NCBI RefSeq assembly: GCF_028640845.1 | Contig: NC_080539.1 | Coordinates: forward strand, 196,425,436 to 196,489,435 | Origin: Ahaetulla prasina | Taxonomy: Eukaryota > Chordata > Lepidosauria > Squamata > Colubridae | Direction of reading: 5' to 3' | Length of the DNA: 64,000 bases | Part shown: positions 12,152-23,339 of the stretch, piece by piece | How positions within the stretch are numbered: position 1 is the first letter of the stretch | Layout: the number at the start of each line of letters is the position of its first letter | The notes under the pieces: model-generated | Databases searched by the model: none | Told to the model about the DNA's origin: nothing | The model's input: only the letters and a program-made list of their open reading frames with translations | Position numbers and translations under genes: made by a program

Positions 12152-12779
12152 TTGTAGGGCCATTCAGATATTAGGGGCATTTAGCACTGAGACAAAAAGT
12201 TCATAACTGAACAGGTTTGAAATACACCTTGGCAAGAAAGTTGCTCATAGCTTCAAAATCAGAATCTAAATAGTGGGTGATCCTTGCTAATAATGCACTA
12301 GATCTTTTTGTGACCCATGAAAATTACTGCTTTAATCATCTAGATCTAAAACTGGTCTAAGTTTTCTACTTAGCCTTATATAATTCATGGAAAAGCCTTA
12401 GAAGGTTTGGTACAAGGATATCCCAATATTTACCCCTCCCCCCTTCAACCTAATTATTCCCTTTCTATCATATGTTTTTTGTTTTTGTTTTTAAAGAAAC
12501 AGCACAAAACAGAAAATGATGAACTGAACTGGATTATAGCATTTCAAACGGCTATAGGAAATCATTCTTGTATTCAGTATTAGCCTGCTAGCAATAGACG
12601 ACCAGCAGTTCCAAGTCGGCAGGTTAGCAGGCGTCTAGAGAAAGATAATTATTTTTTTCATATCCTATATCAAAATGCAAATGAGATGCTGCAGGAAAAG
12701 AATGACCTCCAGCTTTCCTATGTCCGTCCCCAGCAATTCAGTAACACTTTATGCAAGCTTGTATTATGTAGCTGACTGC
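12152..12779. other. unique DNA, no feature seen
   Basis: No recognisable element. A short T-rich run is present near 12473-12495. Confidence 0.45.
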
Positions 12780-12855
12780 TGATCTCAGAAAGAGAAGCAG
12801 GTCAGAGCTTTTACTTGAGTGGGAGACTGTCAGGAAGTCACAAGGCAGGGAAAAT
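12780..12855 (+). mobile_element. 5S-rRNA-derived SINE fragment
   Basis: CTGATCTCAGAAAGAGAAGC, then GGTCAGAGC and ACTTGAGTGGGAGACTGTC, follow the order of the internal promoter region of vertebrate 5S rRNA (A box region, then the TTGGATGGGAGAC block). The match is partial and decayed, so this is a SINE remnant and not a 5S gene. Chimeric 5S-Sauria SINEs have been described in Anolis. A second copy lies at 54420-54785. Confidence 0.5.
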
Positions 12856-15800
12856 TAAAAAAAAATCTCAGGACAAGACAATGCCAAACTCTTCCCATAC
12901 TATGTCAAAAAAACCCCACCCCTATATATCCAAGTCCATGAAGTCCTCAGAAGTCAAGCTCAATTTAAGAGATTCTTATCTTTATTTCATTCTTATTGGC
13001 TTATATATACACTAACCTGAACTAAATATTCCTTAATTTGTTAGTCATTAGAAGTGATTACTGCAATACATCATATACTGATTGTCTTTGAAGAAGTTAC
13101 AAACTTGCTTAGTCCAGTATAGAAACAAAGGTATTAATTGGAGCTGTTTGTTGGGGATGCATCACACTCATTTCCTAAGAGCTGCACTCATTTCTCATTT
13201 GCTTCTTGGAAAAGTTTCACATCATGTCAAAAATATCTTAGACTGAAATAATTAAAAAAAAACACAATTTCTTCCCATTTGGAATTGTCATTTTATATCG
13301 GGAAGGAAGCTTTTCTTCATATCTGGAATATGATGGTTGCATCCAACCCAGGGACTAACTTCAGTTCCTTCCTGCAAAGTATTCTAGAACTTAGCTATTT
13401 ACCTACAAGTTTCTGTTTGCCTGCTGAGTTCTTTTACACTGCTGCTTTGAATGAGATTGTTAAACAGCAAGGAGTAAATTGCTGATATGCAACGAGTAAA
13501 TAAATTCTTAAGAAAGACATAGGACAAGTGCTTTCCCTAGTTTTCAGAGACCTATTCAACAAATGCTAGGGACTGAACATGTATGTTCTGCATGTAGATC
13601 GCCACATTGATTTATAATTCTTCTCCACCAGGTAAGGATGAAAAAAAAAAGTCTTTCAAATATACCTGTAAGAAAGTTAACTTAGTAAAGTCAGATATCT
13701 GTGAAAACAGCCTTTTTAAATAGGCATTTAATTCCAGTAAGAAAAAAAGAGAATTCCAAATTGGATGATTTCCCATGGAAGAATAATGAATGAGAACTGT
13801 ATTCCATGGAAAGAAAAGAGTGCAACTCCTGTGCTCTCGCAATCAGCACAGACATTACATTTTCAAAGGACCCACTGATTTCCAGGAGAGAAATATAAGC
13901 AACTCTTACATAATTCTACACATCATTGCTAAGGTGTACATACAAATATTGGTCAGTGAGAGGAGAGAATGAAACACAGGCACCAGCTGTAGCAATGTGA
14001 AGCTTACACCTGCATATAACCTTGTAAGAGCAAGTAATTGCAAGCTCTGCACCTGGTTCTATCTCAAGGGAAATACTGAAAATGGGAAGGTGATTTCAGA
14101 AAACAAAAGCCTCCAACTGGGAAGATTAATTTTGTACAGTAGCCTTGAAGAGATTGATTGGACAGTAGGTATGTATGAGTGTGTTCAAGAGAAAGAACAT
14201 GACTATAACAAATCTCAGAGTGATTATGAGCATGAATTAATGAATTATTTCCAGGTTTGGAAAAGCGGACAAATGTATGCAAGTCTACCAGTTTAGTTAC
14301 TCAATTCACCTTTGTTCAAAGATTATTTAATACCCTCTCAGTGCTGTAGTAAATAATATCGTAAGGGAGTAGTTGCTCCCTTGTGTGGCTCATTTAAACC
14401 TTTCTTCTTTAATGGCTGGAGAAAAGCAGAATTCTAGATGTTCTTTTAATACTTCTTTTTAAACTTAAGCAAACCTCTAAAGATAGGGCAGATGCTTCTA
14501 AAGATAGGCTCTTCCTGCTCTGCTTTTCCTGATTCTTCTAGAAATGAATTCTACAATGACAATTCTCTCTTAGCCTTCTCAGATTTATCTTAGTGTCCTT
14601 TAGAACTAAAAATCTGTTCTTGTACCAAGAGAAGGACTTAGAAGAATCAAAATATTGAGGGTTTTTTTTTAGAATCAGCATTTTTTTTGGCCTGGTTTCA
14701 TTGGGAGATATATCATATTAATACTGATCATTAAAGGCCTTGGTGACTGACCTCTGCTTCTAGTGAAGAGTCTATTTTGGGTGCCAATAATTTGCTTACC
14801 TGAGATGACTCAGACAAAATTATTGAACTGAAGCAGTTTACAACAAAAGTGAAAATGAAGAGCAAACGAGAGCAACAACTTTTGAGAAAGTAGAGAAGTC
14901 TCACCTATAGAACCAATTTGTGATTTCATCCCATACTCGGCATAAAAATCCCTTGCCTGTGGTGTCAAAGATGGTAGGAGAAAATGGCACTGCATTTCTT
15001 AACAGGAAAGTTCTCCAGCTATGTCCAGGGGCCAAAAGGACGTTGCAGAATTGGCCAGATCTCATGTTATTTTTTTTCTCTATGTGAAGAGATTAAATAT
15101 TGCTTGACAGTCTTCTGCAGTGCTTGCCTTAGAAAGCCTCAGGGCAAAGAATCTCTCTTTCCTGCAAATCTGTGGCTTTCACATTTCTATTTTCCCTTTC
15201 TTCCTGGAGATTAAATAACACAATCCAGTATGAGAATGAGTATCCATCACTCCTGAGCCCTTGGGAAGATCTGACTTTGCAAAAAGTTTCCCACAAAATG
15301 TTGCCAAGTGATGACTGCAAACTTTGATTAATATGAGGTCACGTGACTGATTTGATTGAATCCTGGTTATTTTCTTTGTAGCTTTTCATAACAACTGAGA
15401 ACTCCCAGAGCATTAGCAACCTTGCTCTGTTAACCCTGTTGTGAGTTAGACAACTACAATTTAACAAATCCAATACTCCAAGGAAGCCTCTGATATGAAA
15501 GTTGGAATCGGTTTAGGAATCACATCCACACAGCCTAATTTTTACAGTGGGAGTACAGAAGTTAGGAACGATTTGCTCTCTCCAGCTACAACTGGTATAT
15601 TGATTCATTCAATTTATTTGCCACATTTTAATTCCATTTTTTTCAATTAAAAACACATTTAACAGATAACAAGCTTATAAAAAACAGATTTAAAAATACA
15701 ATCTATATTTAAACTTATTAAGGTTTTTTTAAAAAAAACATATTGTATATAATTTAAAACATCACTTGATCAGAAATGTGAGAACTAATAGGAGACCAAC

Positions 15801-15984
15801 TAAATAAAGCCAGGAAAAGCCAAATGAAAGCCATATTTTTATCTTATTCCTGGAAACAGAGATAGTTTAAACCAGATTGACTTCAAGCAGTAAGGAATTC
15901 CATGTTTTATGGGAGAAGCCACAAAATGATCTGCTTTTATGTGGATATTAGGGGAACTTCATAAAAGGAGGTAAGCCTCCTTAT
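12856..15984. other. long repeat-poor stretch
   Basis: Over 3 kb without a recognised transposon or exon. Several short open frames (for example 13997-14296) lack any familiar domain or splice context. It is probably intron. Confidence 0.45.
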
Positions 15985-16253
15985 CAGGGGTGGGTTCTAA
16001 ATTTTTTTAGTACTGGTTCTGTGAGCATGGCTTATTTTGTGGGCATGGCTTGATGGTCATATGACAGTGGGTGTGGTTTGATGGTCATGTGACTGGGTAG
16101 GCATGGCCAACTCAATGTCACTCATGTCAAGGGGTGCCTTGCCTGGCCCCTCCCCTCCCAACCATTCCTTGTCACACCCAGCCTCAATGTATCTATAGTT
16201 CTGCAAAAATATTGTTCACCTTTTTTCAACTTTATTATCTACATACTATAGAT

Positions 16254-16412
16254 CAGTGGTCTCCAAACTTGGCCACTTGTGGACTTCAACTCCCAGAATT
16301 TCTCAGCCAGCAAAACTCTATTAGCAAAGCTGGCTCAAGAATTCTGGGAGTTGAAGTCCACAAGTCTTAAAATGGCCAAGACCCCCTTGGAGACCCCTGC
16401 TATAGACCCCTG
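16254..16412. mobile_element. palindromic MITE (CTCCAAACTTGGC family), complete
   Basis: The left end CAGTGGTCTCCAAACTTGGC continues with ACTTGTGGACTTCAACTCCC. The right half repeats this inverted (TCTGGGAGTTGAAGTCCACA ... TTGGAGACCCCTG). The perfect 8-bp duplication CTATAGAT at 16246-16253 and 16413-16420 fits a hAT-type insertion. A 13-bp unit (AGACCCCTGCTAT) is tandemly duplicated at the right terminus, 16391-16416. Non-coding. Confidence 0.82.
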
Positions 16413-16524
16413 CTATAGATGCACTTTCATGAACCACTGAAAGGAGGAAATGGCTCACATGCTTTGCCCAAGAGTGTGATAGGCAACAGGCTTTTAAGGT
16501 GCTGCCAGAAAGGGGGGGGCAATG

Positions 16525-16640
16525 TATTTTCCAAAGCACCAGAAGGCAAACAAGAAGCAATGGATAGAAACTGAACAAAGAGAGAAGCAACCTAAAACTA
16601 AGGAGAAACTTCCTGACAGTGTGAACCAATATAGGTTTCA
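16525..16640 (+). mobile_element. CR1 LINE 3' fragment
   Basis: The run CCAAAGCACCAGAAGGCAAA, then AACAAGAAGCAATGGATAGA, then CTAAGGAGAAACTTCCTGAC, matches the same segment of the CR1 copy at 24245-24335. Only this part of the 3' region is present. Confidence 0.75.
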
Positions 16641-17592
16641 GTAATAATTTCACATATAAAATAGCCATTCATGTAAAACAACCTGCATATGGTTCATTAG
16701 TATTATGGCTGATGTTTGACAGCAAGCCTAAAATCCCCATTCCCTCCCCACTCCAGGGGAAGGTTACTTCAAAATCCCCATTCCCTCCCCACCCCACTAA
16801 TCTGTTCTGGGAAGGAATCAAACTCCCCCCTCTTCATTTCCCAAATAAAATATTACTCATAATAAAAGGCTCCCACATAAGCAAGGAAAAATCAAGCTGC
16901 TAACAAGGAACCTGCCTGGAATTCCACATTCCTGCCAGCTGCATAAAGGAAACTTTGTAAGCAGAAAAAAGCTACCGATGCTTAGATATAATAGAAAGTG
17001 GAAGCCAGAAGTTCAGCTCCATTTACAAGCAGGCAGAAAACTCATTCAAGACAGGATATTTCACAATGGAAATTGCCCAAACCTTTTTAGAAACACAAAG
17101 CCCATGTTGTACAAACCCCAAAACTTCAAAAACATAGAACCATATAAGAATCCTTCCTCTTATACAGTTTGTTGTTCAGCTGACCCAGAAATGAACTGCT
17201 TCTGCAAGTAAAAACCTCCTTCCAGCCGCTGCATCAATTTAAAGCAACGGCATCTTTTTCCCCCCCCTTCTTCTTTCCCCCGTTCTTCTTTGATCTCCTG
17301 GCTGAGAAGCGAGTCCTGATTTTTTTATTCTAGCCAATCAGTTGGGAGGCTTCTTGGCTTCTCAATTTAAAGTGACTTGTTTTTTTCCTCTTCTTTGTCA
17401 AGTGAGTCCTGATTTTTTTCATTCTAGCCGATCAGCTGGGAATCGGGAGGCAGCGAATAGATTGGGGGTGGGGCCAGGCAGAGGTGGCATTTACCAGTTT
17501 CCCCAAACTACTCAAAATGTTTACTACTAGATCTGAAGAACCGGGGAGAACCGGTAGCAATCCACCACTTAGTTGCTACCAGTTCTCCTTAT

Positions 17593-19106
17593 CTGTTAAG
17601 TACACTCCTTATCTGTTCCACATGCAGGGCAAGTTCAAGAGGAAATTAGCTCTCTGTTAAGTACTTTGCTTCCACATTTTTGAGGGTTTAAAGATCCCAT
17701 CCAACATCTTATTTGTTCCTGGAAACAAATGGACCATTATATTTTGACTTATAATGATGTGAAAATTGAAGTCGGTGAATGTGCCATGGTATGTTTCAGA
17801 ACAGCGAACAGTTTGAAAGTGGTCCAGTAATGTCAGCCCAAGAAGGTTTATCCAACTATGAAACCATTGCCATATAGATTAGGATGCTTATCTAGCAAAT
17901 CTGAGTGAGCTTCCCACTCCCTCATTTTATCTTCATGTGAACTATGGTGGACATTTATTCAAACTAATTTTTTGAACTGGCTTGAGACCCTCTTATGTAA
18001 CCTCAACTGGTAGCAATAATACACAGGCATCTAATTATTTCAGCCAATGTGCTGATTCCCTCCAAAGTACTGAAATAATTTCATAGTGAAGGCATGCGGA
18101 AAACACTTCGGGAGACTGGGTGAGAAGATGCTGCCGAGGGAATGGTCAGATGACAGCCTGCAGCTGGATAGTGAATGGGACAAGAGGTGCAGAACGGATC
18201 TTCCCTAGTTTCTTGGGTTGTAAAGTAGATGGTGGGAGACTTATACTTTCAGCCTTGAAGATTGTGTTTATGTAGCTTTACCATGAAGCAGAATTACCTC
18301 ATCTGGCTGTGTTTCCTGTCTGATCTACCTGGTAAGATTGATATTCATCAAAATGGACTGGATGAGCCTAAGCAATCTCTTTGGCAGAGACCCATCTTAA
18401 CTTTGAGACAGACCACCAAATAATGTGTACTCCAACCTATAATATACTTTTTGCACTTGACACTGTGCCAGTCCTTGAGATAAGCCAGGTCAGGAAAAAA
18501 AAATGCCACCAAGGCTACAGCAACTCTGCTTCATTGTTATAGGTTATGATAACAAAAACTTGAAAGCCTGATGGAATTTCCATATTCCCTTCTTAGAGCA
18601 AAGAGAATAAAGGTGGGATTATCTTGGCTTTTTTTCCCCCTCACCCCCTCTAATTTCTCAGGGCTAAGTTGATGTTTACTCAAACACTCTTGCATTCGTT
18701 CTTCAAGGTTATCTCTATATTTCTCCATACACTCTTTGTGGCTCTGGACAGGACTGAGTATGTGAATATAATGACAGCCATATATTCTTGTTGGCTAATA
18801 CATGCACACATAACTGAGTTTCTCTTGAACTATCCTGTTCAGACTGGAAAAAAGTAAGACAGTTGAAAAGGCAGCATCCACAAGCCATATATCTCACCAG
18901 AAAGACCAGATGACTGACCATGTACTCCGTAGTAGGAAAGTATTTATCAGCAAAATTATTGTATATTGTCATGCCGATTCTCTATAAGCACCAAAGTCAT
19001 AAACGCTGACTGTATGACTGATTTTTCAGAAAAACAAAACCTAGATTGGTATATTGTTGCTGGTAGAAGCTGGCATTGGAAGTAGGGAATTTTGCTCTGT
19101 CTTAGA
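17593..19106. other. unique DNA, no feature seen
   Basis: No recognised repeat except the end of the 20-bp duplication at 17585-17624. No coding exon was identified. Confidence 0.45.
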
Positions 19107-19552
19107 AAAATCAGGAGTTGGAAGGGACCTTGGAGGCCTTCTAGTCCAACCCCCTGCCCAGGCAAGAAATCCTACACCATCTCAGACAGATGGTTATCCA
19201 ACATTTTCTTAAAAATTTCCAGTGTTGGAGCATTCACAACTTCTGCAGGCAAGTCGTTCCACTTATTAATTGTTCTGTCAGGAAATTTCTCCTTAGTTCT
19301 AAGTTGCTTCTTTCCTTGATCAGTTTCCACCCATTGCTTCTTGTTCTACCCTCAGATGCTTTGGAGAATAGTTTGACTCCCTCTTCTTTGTGGCAACCCC
19401 TGAGATATTGGAACACTGCTATCATGTCTCCCCTAGTCCTTCTTTTTATTAAACTAGACATACCCAGTTCCTCAACCGGTCTTCATATGTTTTAGCCTCC
19501 AGTTCCCTAATTATCTTTGTTGCTCTTCTCTGCACTCTTTCTAGTACTCTTT
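19107..19552 (-). mobile_element. CR1 LINE 3' end
   Basis: On the minus strand this gives the C-terminal RT region ([51 protein letters not shown]) followed by the CR1 3' terminus (CTGGGCAGGGGGTTGGACTA, then GCCTCCAAGGTCCCTTCCAA). It is truncated upstream at about 19552. Confidence 0.9.
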
Positions 19553-20502
19553 CTAGGATTCCTTGGATTATGTCCAGCTCTTGGTCCCTCTAGAAATTTT
19601 CCTGCTCCTTCTATTTACCATATTACTCTATTAGCACATACCATTTCAAAATGTATTTTGAAATGAGTGATTACCATGTTAAGGCTAAAAATGGAATTCT
19701 CATGTTTTATGATAACTGGAATACTAGTGTTCAGAAATAAAGTGTATTAATTGAACAAGCTTATGAAAAGTCAAAGCTACCATCAAAGTGGGACCTAAGA
19801 GTTGCGAGGGTGAAGGACTAAATGGGAAATAATAGTTCCATGAATCAAATAGGACATGCACAGCTGGGGAGCATATTCAGTTTTTACATCCTATAATGGT
19901 GCACATATAAAAGAAATGAAGATGATTCAGGAATGGAATGCAAGACAGCCTTGTCTATAGCCCTAGAAAAATAATGGACATGAAGAAAAGACTGAATAAA
20001 GTGGAGTGGAGAGAAGAAAAGAATAAACATGGTGGCAGCAAAAGGATTGAAAGAAAGAATGGGAACAGGGCTGTGATGGGATTTCATTTTTCAAGAACTT
20101 AGAAACCAGTAAGTTGTTGCAATGAATAATAAACCAGTGGTACATGCCTCTCTAATGGATAGTTGCATTTTAACCATTACCTGGGACAAAGAGGAAAACT
20201 ATAGGGACACAAATGACACATGAATAAAGTAAATATGGTTCTCCTGATGCTAAATTCATGAACTGTAGCCAACCTTATCACAGATGTGAATATAAGAAAC
20301 TCCATGGAATGCCAAATGCTCTTTAAATAAGATAATGCTTTTTAACTACATCAAAGTATATTTAAAAAGCATTAAAGCCTGGGAAACGTTTTCTCTTAGG
20401 AGAGAGCCCAAAATCCAATTAGATATTCTTAATACCGCCTAATATAAATTTAAACAATTAGACAAATTTTGAGGGAAACAGGTGACTTCTACCAAAAAAG
20501 CA

Positions 20503-20503
<1 letters not shown>
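19553..20503. other. unique DNA, no feature seen
   Basis: No feature recognised. Confidence 0.45.

Positions 20504-20552
<49 letters not shown>
20504..20552 (+). repeat. (GT)n microsatellite
   Basis: About 23 GT units, almost perfect. Confidence 0.97.
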
Positions 20553-20553
<1 letters not shown>

Positions 20554-20566
20554 TCTATCTCTGTAT

Positions 20567-20722
20567 GATGCTTTGGAGAATAATTTGACTCCCTCTCCTT
20601 TGTGGCATCTCAAATATTGAAATACTGCTATCATGTCACCTCTAATTCTTCTTTTCTTTAGACTAGCCAAGCCCAAAACCGGCAGCCGTTCTTCATATGG
20701 TTTAATCTCCAGGTCTCTGATC
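20567..20722 (-). mobile_element. CR1 LINE internal fragment
   Basis: Minus-strand translation gives [33 protein letters not shown] and [10 protein letters not shown], the C-terminal RT segment of CR1. It abuts an L3-type LINE in the opposite orientation at 20725. Confidence 0.88.
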
Positions 20723-20724
20723 AA

Positions 20725-21262
20725 ACACAGACTTCAGAGGATAATTAGAACTGCAGAAAAAATAATTGCTACCAACTTGCCTTCCATTGAGGACCTGTAT
20801 ACTGCACGAATCAAGAAGAGAGCCGTGAAAATATTTGCAGATCCCTCGCATCCTGGACATAAACTGTTTCAACTCCTACCCTCAAAACGACGCTATAGAG
20901 CACTGCACACCAGAACAACTAGACACAAGAACAGTTTTTTCCCGAAGGCCATCACTCTGCTAAACAAATAATTCCCTCAACACTGTCAGACTATTTACTG
21001 AATCTGCACTACTATTAATCGTTTCATAGTTCCCATCACCAATCTCTTTCCATTTATGACTGTATGACTATAACTTGTTGCTGGCAATCCTTATGATTTA
21101 TATTGATATATTGATCATCAATTGTGTTGTAAATGTTGTACCTTGATGAACGTATCTTTTCTTTTATGTACACTGAGAGCATATGCACCAAGACAAATTC
21201 CTTGTGTGTCCAATCACACTTGGCCAATAAAATTCTATTCTATTCTATTCTTCTATTCTATT
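20725..21262 (+). mobile_element. L3-type CR1 LINE 3' end with (ATTCT)n tail
   Basis: The frame [18 protein letters not shown], then EDLYTARIKKRAVKIFADPS and FQLLPSKRRYRALHTRTTRH, ends at the stop after ITLLNK. The 3' UTR ends with CCTTGTGTGTCCAATCACAC, TTGGCCAATAAAATTCTATT and a short pentamer tail. The copy is 5'-truncated. Copies of the same family are at 31379-32260 (minus) and 40736-41285 (plus). Tails of this kind have been linked to pentanucleotide microsatellite seeding in snakes. Confidence 0.9.
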
Positions 21263-21317
21263 TTAGTTACTCTTCTTTTAATTTTTCCTGAAGTCTCAAC
21301 ATCTTGGGTGAAATATT

Positions 21318-21665
21318 AAAGAGAGATCCAACCTAGAACTAAGGAGAAATTTTGTGACAGTGAGAACAATTAATCAGTGGAACAGCTTGCCTCCAGAAAT
21401 TGTGGGCCCTCTGGGGCACGAGTGTCAAACTCGATCACATCATGTGATGCATCGTAATGTATTGCAACCTTTTTTGCCTTTGTGGAGCTGGGGTGGGCGT
21501 GGCCTGCAAAGCATTTGGCCCTCAGGCTGCCAGTTTGACAGGCCTGCTCTGGGATTTTCATGAAGAGATTGGACAACCATATGTCCATAATGGTAAAAGG
21601 TCTTCTGCCCAAACAGGGAGCTGGACTAAAGACCTCCAAGGTTCCATCCAACCTTGTTATTCCAT
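21318..21665 (+). mobile_element. CR1 LINE 3' end, interrupted by a MITE
   Basis: CTAGAACTAAGGAGAAATTT, AACAATTAATCAGTGGAACA and TGCCTCCAGAAATTGTGGGC lead to the CR1 terminus AAAGACCTCCAAGGTTCCAT. The MITE at 21417-21546 splits it. Confidence 0.85.
21417..21546. mobile_element. short hAT-like MITE (GTGTCAAACTC family) nested in CR1
   Basis: Starts CACGAGTGTCAAACTCG and ends CCAGTTTGACAGGCCTG. Target 8-mers CTCTGGGG (21409-21416) and CTCTGGGA (21547-21554) match 7 of 8. Removing the element rejoins the CR1 sequence, so it is younger than its host CR1 copy. Confidence 0.8.
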
Positions 21666-21667
21666 GT

Positions 21668-21785
21668 TCTGTGTTCTACCTCACAGGTTGTTATTTTGGG
21701 GAATTTAGGAGGAGGAAGGAGTATTAAGTTTGCTCACTGTCTTGAGTTATTTATTTAAAAAATAAAGGCAGTTTTAAAAAAAAGG
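21668..21785 (+). mobile_element. SINE/LINE 3' tail fragment
   Basis: CCTCACAGGTTGTTATTTTG, GGAGGAGGAAGGAGTATTAA and CTTGAGTTATTTATTT followed by AATAAAGGCAG are blocks of a common squamate SINE 3' body. It directly follows the CR1 terminus. The tRNA head is missing. Confidence 0.6.
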
Positions 21786-22008
21786 TCAAGGGCACAATGA
21801 CCTCATGTCCAGTGGTTGCCCAGCCCTAAATATGACTGAAACATTCCGGCCTTGGAACTTTCCTTCCTTGGTGGGGAATGTAGACTGCAGAACCATTATA
21901 TTTCAGATGTGTGCACCAATGAAAGTCTAAAATGGGGTAGATGTTGACATTAATTTAATAAGTACACATCTCACCAAATTAGATGCTCCCCAAGTGAATG
22001 CTGATAAC

Positions 22009-22680
22009 CAGTGGTGAAATTCAAAATTTTTTCCTATCGGTTCTGTGGGCATGGCTTGGTGGTTGTGTGACCGGGTGGGCATGGCTTGGTGGTCATGTGA
22101 CTGGGTGGGTGTGGCTTGGTGGTCATGTGACCGGGTGGGCATGGCTTGGTGGTCATGTGACTGGGTGGGTGTGGCTTGGTGGTCATGTGACTGGGAACCC
22201 AACTATCACACTTTACACAAAAATAGCACAAAAGCTATACAACTGACCCACACACATTACAAAAGCAGCTGGACTTCACACACAATGGCCCCTGCAACAA
22301 GCAGGAATCTCACAGAGAGCTCAAAAACAAACAATCAGACTTCACACAAAAATACCTGTTTGGGTAATAAGTAGTAAAAAAATGCTTTAAAAAGTAAAAA
22401 AAAAAGTTCCCACGATTGCGCGGCACAACTGATTGTCACAGCTGATTGGTGGAACCTTTTTTAAAAAACTTAAAAGCATTTTTTTACTACCTATTACCCG
22501 AACCGATAGTAAAAAAATGCTAAAAAAAGTTCCCATGATCACGCAACACAGCTGATCATCGGAACTTTTTTTTTTTTTTTACTTTTTAAAGCATTTTTTT
22601 TACTACCAGTTTGGGTGAACCAGTACATTTTCACTACTGTTTCAGGTGAATCGCCCCAAACTGGTAACATTTCACCCCTG
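22009..22680 (+). mobile_element. hAT-type MITE, CAGTGGTG family, copy 3, with internal minisatellite
   Basis: Starts CAGTGGTGAAATTC and ends ACATTTCACCCCTG. It is flanked by the exact 8-bp duplication CTGATAAC at 22001-22008 and 22681-22688. Five units of a 30-bp repeat (GTGGGCATGGCTTGGTGGTC + ATGTGACTGG) fill about 22045-22195; they read as a WW-containing decapeptide repeat, which is not a real protein. Further in are inverted T- and A-rich blocks with AGCATTTTTTTACTACC motifs. Non-coding and 672 bp long. Confidence 0.88.
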
Positions 22681-22688
22681 CTGATAAC

Positions 22689-23339
22689 CATATGTAGCTA
22701 ACTTTCCACATTTTCTTGAATATTGTAGACTTCTATCATAACTTTTGCATTAGAACACTGGCATTCCAATTTAAGTCACTTTATTATTATTTACTAAAGT
22801 TTGAAACTGGCAAAGGTTTCTCAACAGAACATACAAAATATGACAAAATTAATAACAAAATTAATTACCATGAATTTTTTCAGTTCTTTTCATCTAAAAG
22901 AAAAGGTTTGAGACATGACAGCACTCTTGGGATAGTTAGAATTCTCACATCACCAAGAGTGGTATGTCCCTTTTCCATCAAAGTGTTTACTAATTATAAT
23001 TCCATAATTAGTACAATTTAACCAAGAAATTAATTTGCCATACAGGTAGAAAACTTCTGTAGTTTTAACAGTAGATAAAATCTGAGAGAAAATATAGCAG
23101 GAAAATGTGAACAAAGCAGTTCCATAAGTCTGTATGACAGCTGGACTCTTGAGGGGGTTGTTTGAACATAAAAACTCTCAGTATCTCTGAGAATGATGCA
23201 TTGACTTAGAAAGCTACCTTTTCTTCCTTCTGACCTTATGTATTCCTGGATTGTACATTGATAAAAGGAAATTATTCATTGTACATTGTACATTGACAAA
23301 AGGAAAAAACAATCCAACCTATCAAAAACAGCACCACAA
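22689..23339. other. unique DNA, no feature seen
   Basis: No recognised element. A small ATTGTACATTGTACATTG repeat is visible near 23276. Confidence 0.45.

Larger units (their letters stand above)
15985..17584 (+). mobile_element. hAT-type MITE, CAGTGGTG family, copy 2, with nested insertions
   Basis: The left part starts CAGGGGTGGGTTCTAAAT and carries TACTGGTTCTGTGAGCATGG and GGCATGGCTTGATGGTCAT repeats. The right part carries GGCAGAGGTGGCATTTACCAG and GAACCGGTAGCAATCCACCA. CTCCTTAT occurs at 15977-15984 and at 17585-17592, so these may be the target duplication; a further CTCCTTAT at 17605 and a 20-bp local tandem duplication blur the right boundary. A complete palindromic MITE (16254-16412) and a CR1 piece (16525-16640) lie inside, so the copy may be composite. 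Confidence 0.5.

Noticed and set aside
22034..22374. Tandem WSCDW or SHDHQ decapeptide frames; also considered as a CRISPR-like array
   Set aside because: The 30-bp units are tandem without spacers and lie inside a MITE with clear ends and target duplication.
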